DNA of 14,270 nt from NCBI GenBank assembly GCA_035942915.1, contig DASZCR010000294.1, positions 1 to 14,270 on the forward strand. Reading direction: 5' to 3'. The notes under the pieces were generated by a model that worked only from the letters and a program-made list of their open reading frames with translations, was not told the origin of the DNA and ran no database searches. This DNA comes from DASZCR01 sp035942915. GTDB taxonomy: Bacteria > Acidobacteriota > Blastocatellia > Pyrinomonadales > Pyrinomonadaceae. Shown here piece after piece: positions 1 through 7,152 of this stretch (position 1 is the stretch's first letter; every line of letters begins with the position of its first letter). The position numbers and the translations under genes were made by a program.

Positions 1-297
1 GCCGAGGTCAACGCCGACCGCGCTCAGGCGTCCCGGCACTTTCACGCTCAACGTCGCTTCGTCCTGCGCCGCGAGCGTGCCCGTCACGCTGACGCTCTTG
101 CCGACAGGCATCTCGGCGACGCGCGCCACCTTCACCTGCCGCGCGCCTTTGTCGTCGCTGCCTGCGCGCGCCTGTTGTCCCGAAGCGGGGTAATCGCTCT
201 TACACGCGCTGGACGCGAGAGCACAGAGCAGGAGCAGGCCACACGGGACGAGCGACGCGAAGCGTCGAACGGGACGGGCGAGGACGAGCAATTTCAT
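1..297 (-). CDS. RND-type efflux periplasmic adaptor (MFP/HlyD family), N-terminal part only
   Basis: The first 99 codons of a gene that runs off the left edge of the window. The ATG at 297 opens a basic N-terminus (MKLLVLARPVRR), a hydrophobic stretch (about residues 14-31) and a Cys at 32 in ALASSAC, which resembles a lipoprotein signal although the lipobox is imperfect. After a polar linker comes a pattern typical of membrane fusion proteins: VKVARVAEMPVGKSVSVTG (55-73), then TLAAQDEATLSVKVPGRLSAV, where the barrel strand leads into the lipoyl-like motif. Proteins of this family link an inner-membrane RND pump to an outer-membrane channel in tripartite efflux systems. The pump gene would be expected just past base 1 but cannot be seen. 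No clear Shine-Dalgarno sequence precedes the ATG. The family call is fairly secure from the motif pattern; the substrate is unknown. Confidence 0.72.
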   Translation of the reverse strand, partial: MKLLVLARPVRRFASLVPCGLLLLCALASSACKSDYPASGQQARAGSDDKGARQVKVARVAEMPVGKSVSVTGTLAAQDEATLSVKVPGRLSAVGVDLG

Positions 298-360
298 GGA
301 GAGAGCCACTATGAAGTTTTAAAGTTTGACGATGCAGGCCGGAGCCGAATGTGAGCCGCC

Positions 361-390
361 ATTTTAACATGCGCGCGGCCGAATCTTTAA
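361..390 (-). promoter_or_regulatory. Possible sigma70-type promoter for the adaptor gene
   Basis: On the minus strand TTAAAG (385-390) and TAAAAT (361-366) are separated by 18 bases, about 65 bases upstream of the ATG at 297. The -10 box is a fair match and the -35 is weak. This is a pattern match in a locally AT-rich gap; no other support. Confidence 0.28.
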
Positions 391-412
391 CCGATGTCCC
401 GGCATCTTGACG

Positions 413-462
413 ACTTTGCGCCTCGCGCGTGAGATTAAAAGTTCACGCGTGAGGCGCAAAGT
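413..462. terminator. Long hairpin between the DUF5916 gene and the adaptor gene
   Basis: Arms 413-432 and 443-462 are complementary over 20 bases with one mismatch and a 10-base loop; a G-U pair could extend the stem at each end. It begins 40 bases past the DUF5916 stop codon, the usual place for a 3' end structure. No T-run follows it on either strand, so it is not a canonical intrinsic terminator. It may be a U-less terminator, an RNA-stabilising 3' hairpin, or a member of a dispersed palindromic repeat family. Confidence 0.5.
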
Positions 463-501
463 TGCGCAGGATGCGTCTGACGACCATCGTCAGCCTTCGT
501 C

Positions 502-3500
502 TTAGAAGCTGCGACGGATGAGGTACGACATCTTGATGAAGAAGACGCGACCGTTGCGCCGGAAACCGGGTTCGAGGTTTCCCGTAAACGGATTGAAGCC
601 GTTGCGATTGAGGTCGTCGTTATAGCCCGCGTAGAAAGAGGTGCCGGGGTTCGGCGTCCAGCCGAGAAGGAACTGCCCGCGCACGTTCGAGGCGAGCGTC
701 GCGTAATCGACGCGCCCGCGCGCAAAGAGGAAGCGCGTGAACTGATAGGTCGAGCGCAGCACGTAGATGTTTTCGTCGAAGGCGACGAGTTCCGTGTCCT
801 GCCGCGTCAGACGCGCCTTCTGATAGCTCAGAGAGGTGCGCCACGCGTCCGTCGGCTGCACCGTGACGCCGCCTTCCACGTCGAAGCTGTTGGCCGAGCC
901 GGGGTCGAGCGCAGCCCTGCAAATGGCCGGCTGCTCGTCTCCCACGCACAAGCCGGCCTCTGCGGCGCGACGCGCTTCGAGGGCGGCGGGGCTGACGCGC
1001 GGGAAGCGCGGCCCTGCGCCGAAGTCGAAGTCGAAGATGCCGCGACGCATGCCGACGAAGCCGAAGAACGAATACTTCTTGCTCGGCGTCGTCTCGGCGA
1101 AGACGAAGAGCGACTTGTAGTTGGTCGAGCGTTCGTTGTCTGCTCCGGCAAATGCGCCCGCGCGTTCGGCCGTGCGCTTGGGGCCAAACTCCTCTTCAAA
1201 GACGCGGTCGTAGCCGATGTTTTCGCCGATTTGGATGAAGGTCTGGCGCTTCAGATTGAAGTTGAAGTTGCTGCCGTTAATCCAGCCTTGCAGGCGACCC
1301 TGCCAGTCGTAGACGGCCTCTGTGAAGTTCTGGAAGCGAAACTCCGTGAGAGTCTTTTTCGGATTGGGCGTGGTGCTCAGGCGGAAAGCGAACTCGGTCG
1401 AGTTGGTGTTGGTGCGGCGGACGAAGCCCACGTCGGAGCGGTAGTCGCGCGTGCGGCCATTGGCGATGAAGATGTAGCCGAAGTTGCGTCCCGTATAGTC
1501 CCAGACGTAGGTGTAGGCGAAGGCGTTACCCGTGCGGTAGATGTTCCCGCCGAGGTCTGCATCGCGGAAGAAGCGGCGCGAGTGCGTGCCGATAACCTCG
1601 AAGTTCGTCACGGTCTTCGGGTTGATACGGAAACGGCCATCGATGCCGAAGACGTGATTGTGTCGCTCGATGAAGTTGTAGGTCGTGGCGAAGAAACCGA
1701 GGTTCGATTCCTTGCCCACGTCGCGCTTGAAGCGCAGGACGCCGATGTAAGCGTTCTTGTCGAGGAAGCGCAGGCGGTCGTCCGTGCCGCCGTCAAGAAT
1801 GTTCTGCGCAATCTCCTCGCGTTCTTCTTCGCTGAAGTTGCCGGGCGCGTTGTCGGAGGCGGCGAGCAGGCCGAAGGAGTTGCGACCGCGCTTGCCCGTG
1901 AGTTTAACGGCCACGTCAGGGTCAACGATGGCGCGCGTGTGGACGACCGTGTTCGACGTGCTGAAGATGTCTTTGCCTTCGAGGAAGAAGGGACGCTTCT
2001 CCTCGAAGAAGATGGGGAAACGCTGATTGGCCGTGACGACTGTGGCGTCTGCTTCGACCTGCGCGAAGTCTGGATTTAAAGCGAGGTCTAAAGTGACCGT
2101 CGGCGTGATTCCCCACTTGGCCGTCAGTCCCGGCTCGAAGTCAACCGGCTTATTGGTGAAGCGTTCGCCGGAGAGGGCGGTGGCGCGTCCCAACGGGTCG
2201 AAGCCGAAGGTGCGCGTCCTGACGCGTTTGCCCGTCTCGGAGATGGTCAGCGTCGGGATGAGTTCGAGCGTGCGTTCGGTGGAGATGCCTTCGAGACCCG
2301 TCATATGTCCGGCCTGACTGAGCCAGTTGGTCACGTCGCGCGAGATGGGCATCCACATGTCGAGTTCGTTGTTGATGCGCTTGATGCGGCGGTAGAAGTG
2401 AACGCCCCAGAGCTTATCTTTGCCCGCCTCGTAGCGCAGAGACTTGAACGGGATGGCGACCTCGACCGTGTAGCCCTGGTCGTTGACCTCACCCTTCGAT
2501 TCGTGAACGAGGTCAACGCTGAAGTCTTCGCCGCTGCCTTCGGTCATGACGCCGTCGGCCTGAATGCCGAGCGGGTTGAAGTTCAGTTCGTAGGCTTTGC
2601 GCTGGTCGTTGAAGGTGTCGAAGAAGAGGCCGACGTAGTCGTCGCTGAAGATGGCATCGCGCTTGGCGATGGTGGCGCGCACTTTGTCGCGCTCGTCGAA
2701 GGCGCGGTAGGCGATGTAGAGAAACTTCGAGTCGTAGCCGAGGAGCACTTCGGTCGGCTTCGAGGGCGGGATGTTCTCGCCCGGTTGCACCTGATAGAAA
2801 TCCTTCAGCAGCGTGGCCGTCTTCCAGACTTCGTCGTCGAGTTTGCCGTCGATGACGGGCGGGCGCTCGAAGCGCGCCGGTCGGATGGGATTGGCCTTCT
2901 CAGGCGGGAGAACAATCTTACCGCGCCCACCCACCGCTTTGTTAGCAGAGGCGTTCGCAGTGTTCGCAGCGGCTGCCGGGTCGGTGGCGGCGGTCGGATT
3001 CGTGGTCGTGCTGGCGGGAGGCGCGGTGGCGGTCGTCGTGGCCGCGTCGCCGCTGCCGGAAGTTTGACCTGTCGCGGGGGTGCTCTGCCCGGCGGGCGGG
3101 GGCTGCTGGACGCCGGGCGCGGGCGTCTGCGGCGTCAACGTGAAGAGCACGTCCAAGCGATTGAAACTCTGGCTGACGCGTGCGCTCGCCCCGTCGCGCA
3201 GGGCGAAGGAGATAAGAACATCGTCGCCGCTGCGTTCGAGGCGTGCATCTGCGAAGCCGCGTCCTGAGAGTCGGCTGGTGTCCTGCGCGGAATCGGCGGC
3301 GGCGCGCGCGATGTGGACGTAGAAGCGTTCGCCCTGTCGGAAAGCTCTGTAGTCGGCGAGCGAGGCATCAGAAGCGATGCGGACGCGCGAGCCTTCGGGC
3401 GTCTCTGCGACGCGCAAGGGTACGAGTCGCTTGAGCGGCAGGGCGGCGGCGCGCGGGCGCTCGACGGCCGAGGCATCGCCGTTGGCGGCATACAGGTTCG

Positions 3501-3597
3501 TCTGCGCGGCCGTCTCGCACGAGTTGTTGATGCAGAAGAGCAGGAGCAGAACCAGAGAGGTCAGAGCAGGTGAGAGGGTGCGGCTTCCGTTTTTCAT
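502..3597 (-). CDS. DUF5916 outer-membrane protein with CBM9-like domain and AMIN-like N-terminal domain
   Basis: A 1031-residue exported protein. I chose the ATG at 3597 because GGAAG lies 6 bases upstream and the hydrophobic signal segment (residues 11-22, LLLLFCINNSC) follows at once; an in-frame ATG at 3645 lacks a well-placed ribosome site. Domains in order: an AMIN-like beta domain (about 57-155, containing VRIASDASLADY and RFYVHIARA); an Ala/Thr/Pro-rich linker (156-225); a CBM9/DOMON-like domain (about 236-400, with PPVIDGKLDDEVWKTA, LYIAYRAFD and YTVEVAIPFKSLRY); then a DUF5916 region (about 430-1031) rich in alternating aromatic beta strands. The chain ends in IRRSF, a C-terminal Phe typical of barrels folded by the BAM complex. 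The family is linked to outer-membrane proteins of unknown role; CBM9-like domains often bind carbohydrate, but no ligand or enzyme activity can be read here. It probably has its own promoter in the 236-base upstream gap. Confidence 0.88.
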   Translation of the reverse strand: MKNGSRTLSPALTSLVLLLLFCINNSCETAAQTNLYAANGDASAVERPRAAALPLKRLVPLRVAETPEGSRVRIASDASLADYRAFRQGERFYVHIARAAADSAQDTSRLSGRGFADARLERSGDDVLISFALRDGASARVSQSFNRLDVLFTLTPQTPAPGVQQPPPAGQSTPATGQTSGSGDAATTTATAPPASTTTNPTAATDPAAAANTANASANKAVGGRGKIVLPPEKANPIRPARFERPPVIDGKLDDEVWKTATLLKDFYQVQPGENIPPSKPTEVLLGYDSKFLYIAYRAFDERDKVRATIAKRDAIFSDDYVGLFFDTFNDQRKAYELNFNPLGIQADGVMTEGSGEDFSVDLVHESKGEVNDQGYTVEVAIPFKSLRYEAGKDKLWGVHFYRRIKRINNELDMWMPISRDVTNWLSQAGHMTGLEGISTERTLELIPTLTISETGKRVRTRTFGFDPLGRATALSGERFTNKPVDFEPGLTAKWGITPTVTLDLALNPDFAQVEADATVVTANQRFPIFFEEKRPFFLEGKDIFSTSNTVVHTRAIVDPDVAVKLTGKRGRNSFGLLAASDNAPGNFSEEEREEIAQNILDGGTDDRLRFLDKNAYIGVLRFKRDVGKESNLGFFATTYNFIERHNHVFGIDGRFRINPKTVTNFEVIGTHSRRFFRDADLGGNIYRTGNAFAYTYVWDYTGRNFGYIFIANGRTRDYRSDVGFVRRTNTNSTEFAFRLSTTPNPKKTLTEFRFQNFTEAVYDWQGRLQGWINGSNFNFNLKRQTFIQIGENIGYDRVFEEEFGPKRTAERAGAFAGADNERSTNYKSLFVFAETTPSKKYSFFGFVGMRRGIFDFDFGAGPRFPRVSPAALEARRAAEAGLCVGDEQPAICRAALDPGSANSFDVEGGVTVQPTDAWRTSLSYQKARLTRQDTELVAFDENIYVLRSTYQFTRFLFARGRVDYATLASNVRGQFLLGWTPNPGTSFYAGYNDDLNRNGFNPFTGNLEPGFRRNGRVFFIKMSYLIRRSF

Positions 3598-3603
3598 AAA
3601 AAA

Positions 3604-3608
3604 CTTCC
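3604..3608 (-). promoter_or_regulatory. Ribosome binding site fixing the DUF5916 start
   Basis: GGAAG on the minus strand sits 6 bases (all T) from the ATG at 3597. It supports this start over the upstream in-frame ATG at 3645, which would also add 16 residues in front of the signal peptide. Confidence 0.6.
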
Positions 3609-3728
3609 GAATCTCCGCCACGCGTCCGGGCGCGTGCGGAGACATTCCGTGACCAGATTAAGCGATGCGACTGGCGGGTCTTGTGCGTATCGATTTCGAG
3701 CGCGCTCTGCAAGAATGTGCAGACTGTT

Positions 3729-3758
3729 ATTAGACGAATGCGCGGGCAGTATAGTTCC
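3729..3758 (-). promoter_or_regulatory. Candidate promoter of the DUF5916 gene (ECF-like or sigma70 -10)
   Basis: The minus strand reads GGAAC, 18 bases, then GTCTAA, which resembles the GGAAC / GTC layout of many ECF sigma promoters. TATACT (3748-3753), a good sigma70 -10, lies inside the same stretch, so either class is possible. The site is about 130-160 bases upstream of the ATG at 3597 and overlaps the loop of the inverted repeat at 3739-3787. The ECF reading would link the gene to the nearby sigma factor; this is inference. Confidence 0.27.
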
Positions 3759-3797
3759 GTTCCAAGACAGGAAAATATGCCCGCGCACCTTTTTTTT
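3739..3797. terminator. Perfect 10-bp inverted repeat with T8 tract
   Basis: TGCGCGGGCA (3739-3748) and TGCCCGCGCA (3778-3787) are perfect inverted copies around a 29-base loop, followed two bases later on the plus strand by eight T (3790-3797). The plus-strand reading looks like an intrinsic terminator, though no plus-strand gene precedes it. For the minus strand it starts 37 bases past the stop of the large DUF4097 gene, with the A-tract on the 5' side, so it may end that operon or act in both directions. Because the loop holds promoter-like sequence, an operator role is also possible. Confidence 0.5.
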
Positions 3798-3833
3798 ACA
3801 AGACTTTTACAAGGCTTTCTGCGCGGCGGCCGG

Positions 3834-5981
3834 TCAGCGTTGGCGCAGCACCACCTGACCGTCGCCCGTGCGCAGTTTGAAGACTTCGCCGCCGCGACCG
3901 ATGCGCCAACGCCTGACGCGTCCGGCTTCCGGCCCTTCAGCCTCCGCCCAACCATCGTTGGCGACGCCGTCCGAGTCCGTCTCAATCGTCACGTTAGAAT
4001 CGGAGGGAATGGCGAGCGAGATGGTGCCGTCGCCGGTGCGTGCGCCGAGGCGCGTGAAGCGGCCTTCGAGCGTGATGCGCCCGTCGCCGGTGGTCGCGTT
4101 GGCCTCGCCGTCGAAGTCCATGATGCGAATCGCGCCGTCGCCCGTGTCTACTCTCACGCGACCGCGACCGCCGCTCACGTCAACCGCTCCGTCGCGCGTC
4201 TGCAACTCCAACTCGCCGCCGACGCCTTCGACGCGCAAGCGCCCGTCGCCGGAAAAGACGTTGAGGACGGCATTGCGCGGAACGTAGATTTCAAGTTCGA
4301 CCGAAGCAGCCGAACTGAAGACTTCGATGCGTCCGTTGCGCCTCACAACGTCGCGCGCGAAAGCCTTGTCGAACTCGGTCGAGATGTTCACTTCGGAGCC
4401 GCCGCGCGACGAGACCGCGCCGGAATCGCTGCGCGTCGTCGTCTGCCTGTTGTCGGCGCGCGTCGTCACCTTGATGCCCTTCATCTCCTTATCGTCCCAC
4501 GCGCGCTTGACGGCCGTGTAGCTCACTTCCGACTTGTCCCACGCGCGGACGGTGACGGGGCCGTCGAAGTTTCGGACGGTCACGCGCGGCGTCCCCGTCG
4601 TCTGAAAGCTGTTCGACTCGCGCTCGATTTGGCGGTGGTCGTTGGAGATGACGACGTGGCCTCTCTCCAAACCGCGCGTCGCTTCGGCGGCCGCGCGCGT
4701 CGCCTCACGCGCGACCTCTGCGGAGGCGCGTACCGCTTCACGCGCGGCCTCCTGCGCCTCCCGCTGAGCTTCGCGCTGCGCTTCGAGAGCTTCGCGTTGC
4801 GCCTCGCGTTGAGCTTGCTGCGCCTCGCGCTGCGCTTCGAGTTGGAGACGCTGCGCCTCCTGACGCGCGCGTTGTGCTTCGCGCTCGGCTTCGCGCGCCG
4901 CTTCCTGCGCTTCGCGTTGCGCCTCGCGCGCCGCTTCGGTCGCTTCTCGCTGCGCACGCACCGTTTCGCGCTCGGCTTCGCGTTGCGCGCGGCGCGCTTC
5001 CCTCTCGGCCTGCGCCGCCTCGCGTGCAGCTTCGCGCGCCTCGCGCGTGGCTTCGCGCACCTCCTCCTCGGCGCGCCATTCCTCGGCGCTGCTCGTCTCG
5101 GAGAGGAGGTTGGTGGCAGGGCTTAACTGCCTTCCGTCGGAGGCGCGGCGAATCGTAATCGAGCCGTTGACGTTGTTGACCTTGACGCGCGTGCCGCCCG
5201 CGCCGAGACGCCCGGCGAGGTCACGCCCGACGTACTCGCCCTTGCGCACGGGCAGGTTGAAATCGTTGTTGATTGCTCCGTGAACGGTCGAAGCACGCAC
5301 TTCGGCCTGCGCGTCGGAAGGCAGAAAGAGGACGACTGGGCCGTTGACGGAACTGAGCGTGAGCGGCTTCGCATGGTCGAGCCGTTCAAAGGTGGCTTCG
5401 AGACGGCCGTTGATGACCGAGAGTTTGACTTCGCCGGTGAGCCGGCGCGCCGTCAGCTTGCCGTTGATGGACGAGGCAATCACGTCGCCCGTGAGACCTT
5501 CGAGGTCGAGCGGCCCGTTGATGGTTTCGATGGAATCGATGCGCGCGTTGCGCGGGACGCTCAAGGTGTAATCGACCGACGCGGGATTGTCGGGGCGCGG
5601 ACGGTCGCCGTCGAAACTCCAAGAGGTCGAGCCGGTCGGATACTTCGTCTTGATACGCACGGAGTCGGCAGAGGCATCGACTCTAATCTCTGCCTCGGCC
5701 AGCTTCTCGGACATGTTCGCGCGCTTGACGGCATCGACCTTAACCTCGTCGCGTTCCCAACCGACGACGCGCACCGTGCCCGTGATGTTTTCGAGGCTGA
5801 CGCGCCCGCCCGGCGCGAGCCTGTAGGTTTGATGAAACTCTTCGCGCAGTTCGCCTGCCGAAAACCGCTGCTCCTGCGCGCCTGCGATGCCCGCTGCCGA
5901 GAGCGTCACGAGCGCGAGCATCAGCAGAGAGGCCAGTGCGCGCTGCGCCGCTCGTCTCTTGCGTTCTATTCCTATCATCAT
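3834..5981 (-). CDS. Large DUF4097 secreted protein: two beta-repeat modules joined by a long charged helix
   Basis: A 715-residue exported protein. The ATG at 5981 (directly followed by a second ATG) has AGGAAG 8 bases upstream and opens a signal peptide (residues 8-35, ending AGIAGAQ); the frame stays open 38 codons further upstream, but that part does not look like protein. Module 1 (about 55-278) has DUF4097 features: VRVVGWERDEVKVDAVKRA, then short strands with ENITG, ETINGPLDLEG, SSINGKL, SVNGPV and VNGSITIRR. Residues 296-440 are almost wholly Glu, Ala, Arg and Gln in REAQ/REAR-type repeats, predicted as one long alpha helix. Module 2 (about 465-715) repeats the family signature (TVRAWDKSEVSYTAVKRA) and carries SGDG/TGDG turns near 577, 612, 631, 649 and 705. 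DUF4097 proteins are thought to fold as beta-helix or adhesin-like structures at the cell surface; no enzymatic role is known. It lies 124 bases downstream of a shorter paralogue, probably in the same operon. Confidence 0.85.
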   Translation of the reverse strand: MMIGIERKRRAAQRALASLLMLALVTLSAAGIAGAQEQRFSAGELREEFHQTYRLAPGGRVSLENITGTVRVVGWERDEVKVDAVKRANMSEKLAEAEIRVDASADSVRIKTKYPTGSTSWSFDGDRPRPDNPASVDYTLSVPRNARIDSIETINGPLDLEGLTGDVIASSINGKLTARRLTGEVKLSVINGRLEATFERLDHAKPLTLSSVNGPVVLFLPSDAQAEVRASTVHGAINNDFNLPVRKGEYVGRDLAGRLGAGGTRVKVNNVNGSITIRRASDGRQLSPATNLLSETSSAEEWRAEEEVREATREAREAAREAAQAEREARRAQREAERETVRAQREATEAAREAQREAQEAAREAEREAQRARQEAQRLQLEAQREAQQAQREAQREALEAQREAQREAQEAAREAVRASAEVAREATRAAAEATRGLERGHVVISNDHRQIERESNSFQTTGTPRVTVRNFDGPVTVRAWDKSEVSYTAVKRAWDDKEMKGIKVTTRADNRQTTTRSDSGAVSSRGGSEVNISTEFDKAFARDVVRRNGRIEVFSSAASVELEIYVPRNAVLNVFSGDGRLRVEGVGGELELQTRDGAVDVSGGRGRVRVDTGDGAIRIMDFDGEANATTGDGRITLEGRFTRLGARTGDGTISLAIPSDSNVTIETDSDGVANDGWAEAEGPEAGRVRRWRIGRGGEVFKLRTGDGQVVLRQR
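4662..5096 (-). repeat. Coding repeat for Glu/Ala/Arg/Gln-rich helix (REAQ-type units)
   Basis: Degenerate in-frame repeats encode residues 296-440 of the large DUF4097 protein. Units such as AQREAQREA and EAAREA recur about every 4 or 7 residues, with almost no bulky hydrophobic residues. The repeats also keep several other frames open, producing Arg/Ala/Ser-rich spurious ORFs on both strands. The low-complexity DNA is a likely site of length variation between strains. Confidence 0.8.
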
Positions 5982-5989
5982 CTCAATCA

Positions 5990-5995
5990 CTTCCT
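5990..5995 (-). promoter_or_regulatory. Ribosome binding site of the large DUF4097 gene
   Basis: AGGAAG on the minus strand lies 8 bases before the ATG at 5981. It supports this start over the more distal start at 6095, since the signal peptide then sits at the N-terminus. Confidence 0.55.
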
Positions 5996-6105
5996 GCTTT
6001 AAGATTCTCTCAGGCGATTCGTCGTGCTTCGTTCGACTCGACACGCTCTCGTCCGTTCTAACGTGAAAACACCGACCGCCCGTTGTTCGTGGCAAAAATT
6101 ATGAC

Positions 6106-7131
6106 CTAACGCTTGCGTAGATAGACCGTCCCGCTGAAAGAAGAGAGGCTCACTTCCGCGCCGCCCGCGCCGACCCTGCCCGCGAGCAGCCCCTTGCTCA
6201 GTTTCGTAATCGGCTTCTTCGTTCCCTCGACGGCTCCCACCTCGAAGTCCGTGATAATCTCGCCGCCCGCGACGACAAGCGCCTTGACGTTGAAAGAGGA
6301 ATCGGCGGGCACGGCCAGCGTCACGTCGCCGCTCGTCGTCTTCAAGCTGTAGGTTCCGCCGTCGGTGATTCTCCCGATGAACCTCACGCTCCCGCTCACG
6401 GTGCGCCCTTCGACGCGCGCGTGCGCGATGCCTTCGAGCCGCACGTCGCCGCTCGTCGAAGTAGCGATAAGCTCTTCGCGCTCGTCTGCCGCACGCACGT
6501 TGACGGCTTCGACATCGCCGCTCATGGCGTTCAGGCGAACACGGCCGCTCGAATCTCTCAGATAGATGCTCCCGCTCAGACAGGACAACTCGGCCGCGCG
6601 CGAGATGCGACGCGCATCCACGTCGCCGTTGCCGCTGTCAACACGCGCTTCGGCCACGTCGGAGATTTCGACATCGCCCTGACGCAGTTTGAGATTGACG
6701 GTCGCGCCGCGCGGCACGTCGAGTTCGATGTGTCCGGTGCCGCCTGGCTCGCCCGCAGGCATCTCTTCGTCGTCCTCCGAGTTTGAGACGAGCACCTCGA
6801 CGCGCCGCGCGCCCCTCGACCCGTCGGTCGCGCCCGTGCGCCGCAACTCCAAACGACCGACCTCGCCCGCGCGCGCTCTGACCTCTTTTTTGTCCCATCC
6901 GCGCACGACGATGCTGCCCGCTCCGAGATAAAGCGACACGACCACGTCCGATTCGGCGGAGACGTTGCGCGTCAGGTGCTGCGGCGTGCCCTCCTCGCTC
7001 GTCGCAAGTTGCGCGGCGGCGACGGGCGCGCCGTGAGCAGAGGCGGCTTCGTCCGTCTCTTCGGCCGCGTGCGCGCCTTTCGAGAGCGTGAGCGCGAGCA
7101 GGATGGTGATGATTAAGACAGTGAGTTTCAT
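6106..7131 (-). CDS. DUF4097 family exported beta-repeat protein
   Basis: A 341-residue protein with a clear Sec signal peptide (MKLTVLIITILLALTLSKGAHA, cleavage likely after residue 22). A polar linker is followed by the DUF4097 signature SIVVRGWDKKEVRARAG (73-89), then short beta strands broken by SGNGDV, SCLSGSI, AMSGDV, STSGDV, TVSGSV and TTSGDV turns about every 20-25 residues (166-270), as expected for a beta helix. The C-terminus (AGRVGAGGAEVSLSSFSGTVYLRKR) matches the end of module 1 in the downstream large paralogue (AGRLGAGGTRVKVNNVNGSITIRR), so the two are related by duplication. It starts 21 bases after the anti-sigma stop, which suggests one transcript. The start lacks a strong Shine-Dalgarno sequence. 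Likely periplasmic or surface-located; molecular function unknown. Confidence 0.85.
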   Translation of the reverse strand: MKLTVLIITILLALTLSKGAHAAEETDEAASAHGAPVAAAQLATSEEGTPQHLTRNVSAESDVVVSLYLGAGSIVVRGWDKKEVRARAGEVGRLELRRTGATDGSRGARRVEVLVSNSEDDEEMPAGEPGGTGHIELDVPRGATVNLKLRQGDVEISDVAEARVDSGNGDVDARRISRAAELSCLSGSIYLRDSSGRVRLNAMSGDVEAVNVRAADEREELIATSTSGDVRLEGIAHARVEGRTVSGSVRFIGRITDGGTYSLKTTSGDVTLAVPADSSFNVKALVVAGGEIITDFEVGAVEGTKKPITKLSKGLLAGRVGAGGAEVSLSSFSGTVYLRKR

Positions 7132-7152
7132 GTTTCGTTCGGTTCTCGGAGA

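Noticed and set aside
1231..3267. Two long plus-strand ORFs (1231-2079 and 2305-3267) opposite the DUF5916 gene
   Set aside because: Antisense open frames are common in GC-rich genes. The products are Val/Ala/Glu/Arg-rich with no domain, while the minus-strand frame has clear CBM9-like and barrel features.
3681..5126. 481-codon plus-strand ORF opposite the large DUF4097 gene
   Set aside because: Its Arg/Phe/Leu/Ala-rich product mirrors the REAQ repeat on the minus strand; there is no ribosome site or recognisable domain, and the minus frame has a signal peptide and family motifs.
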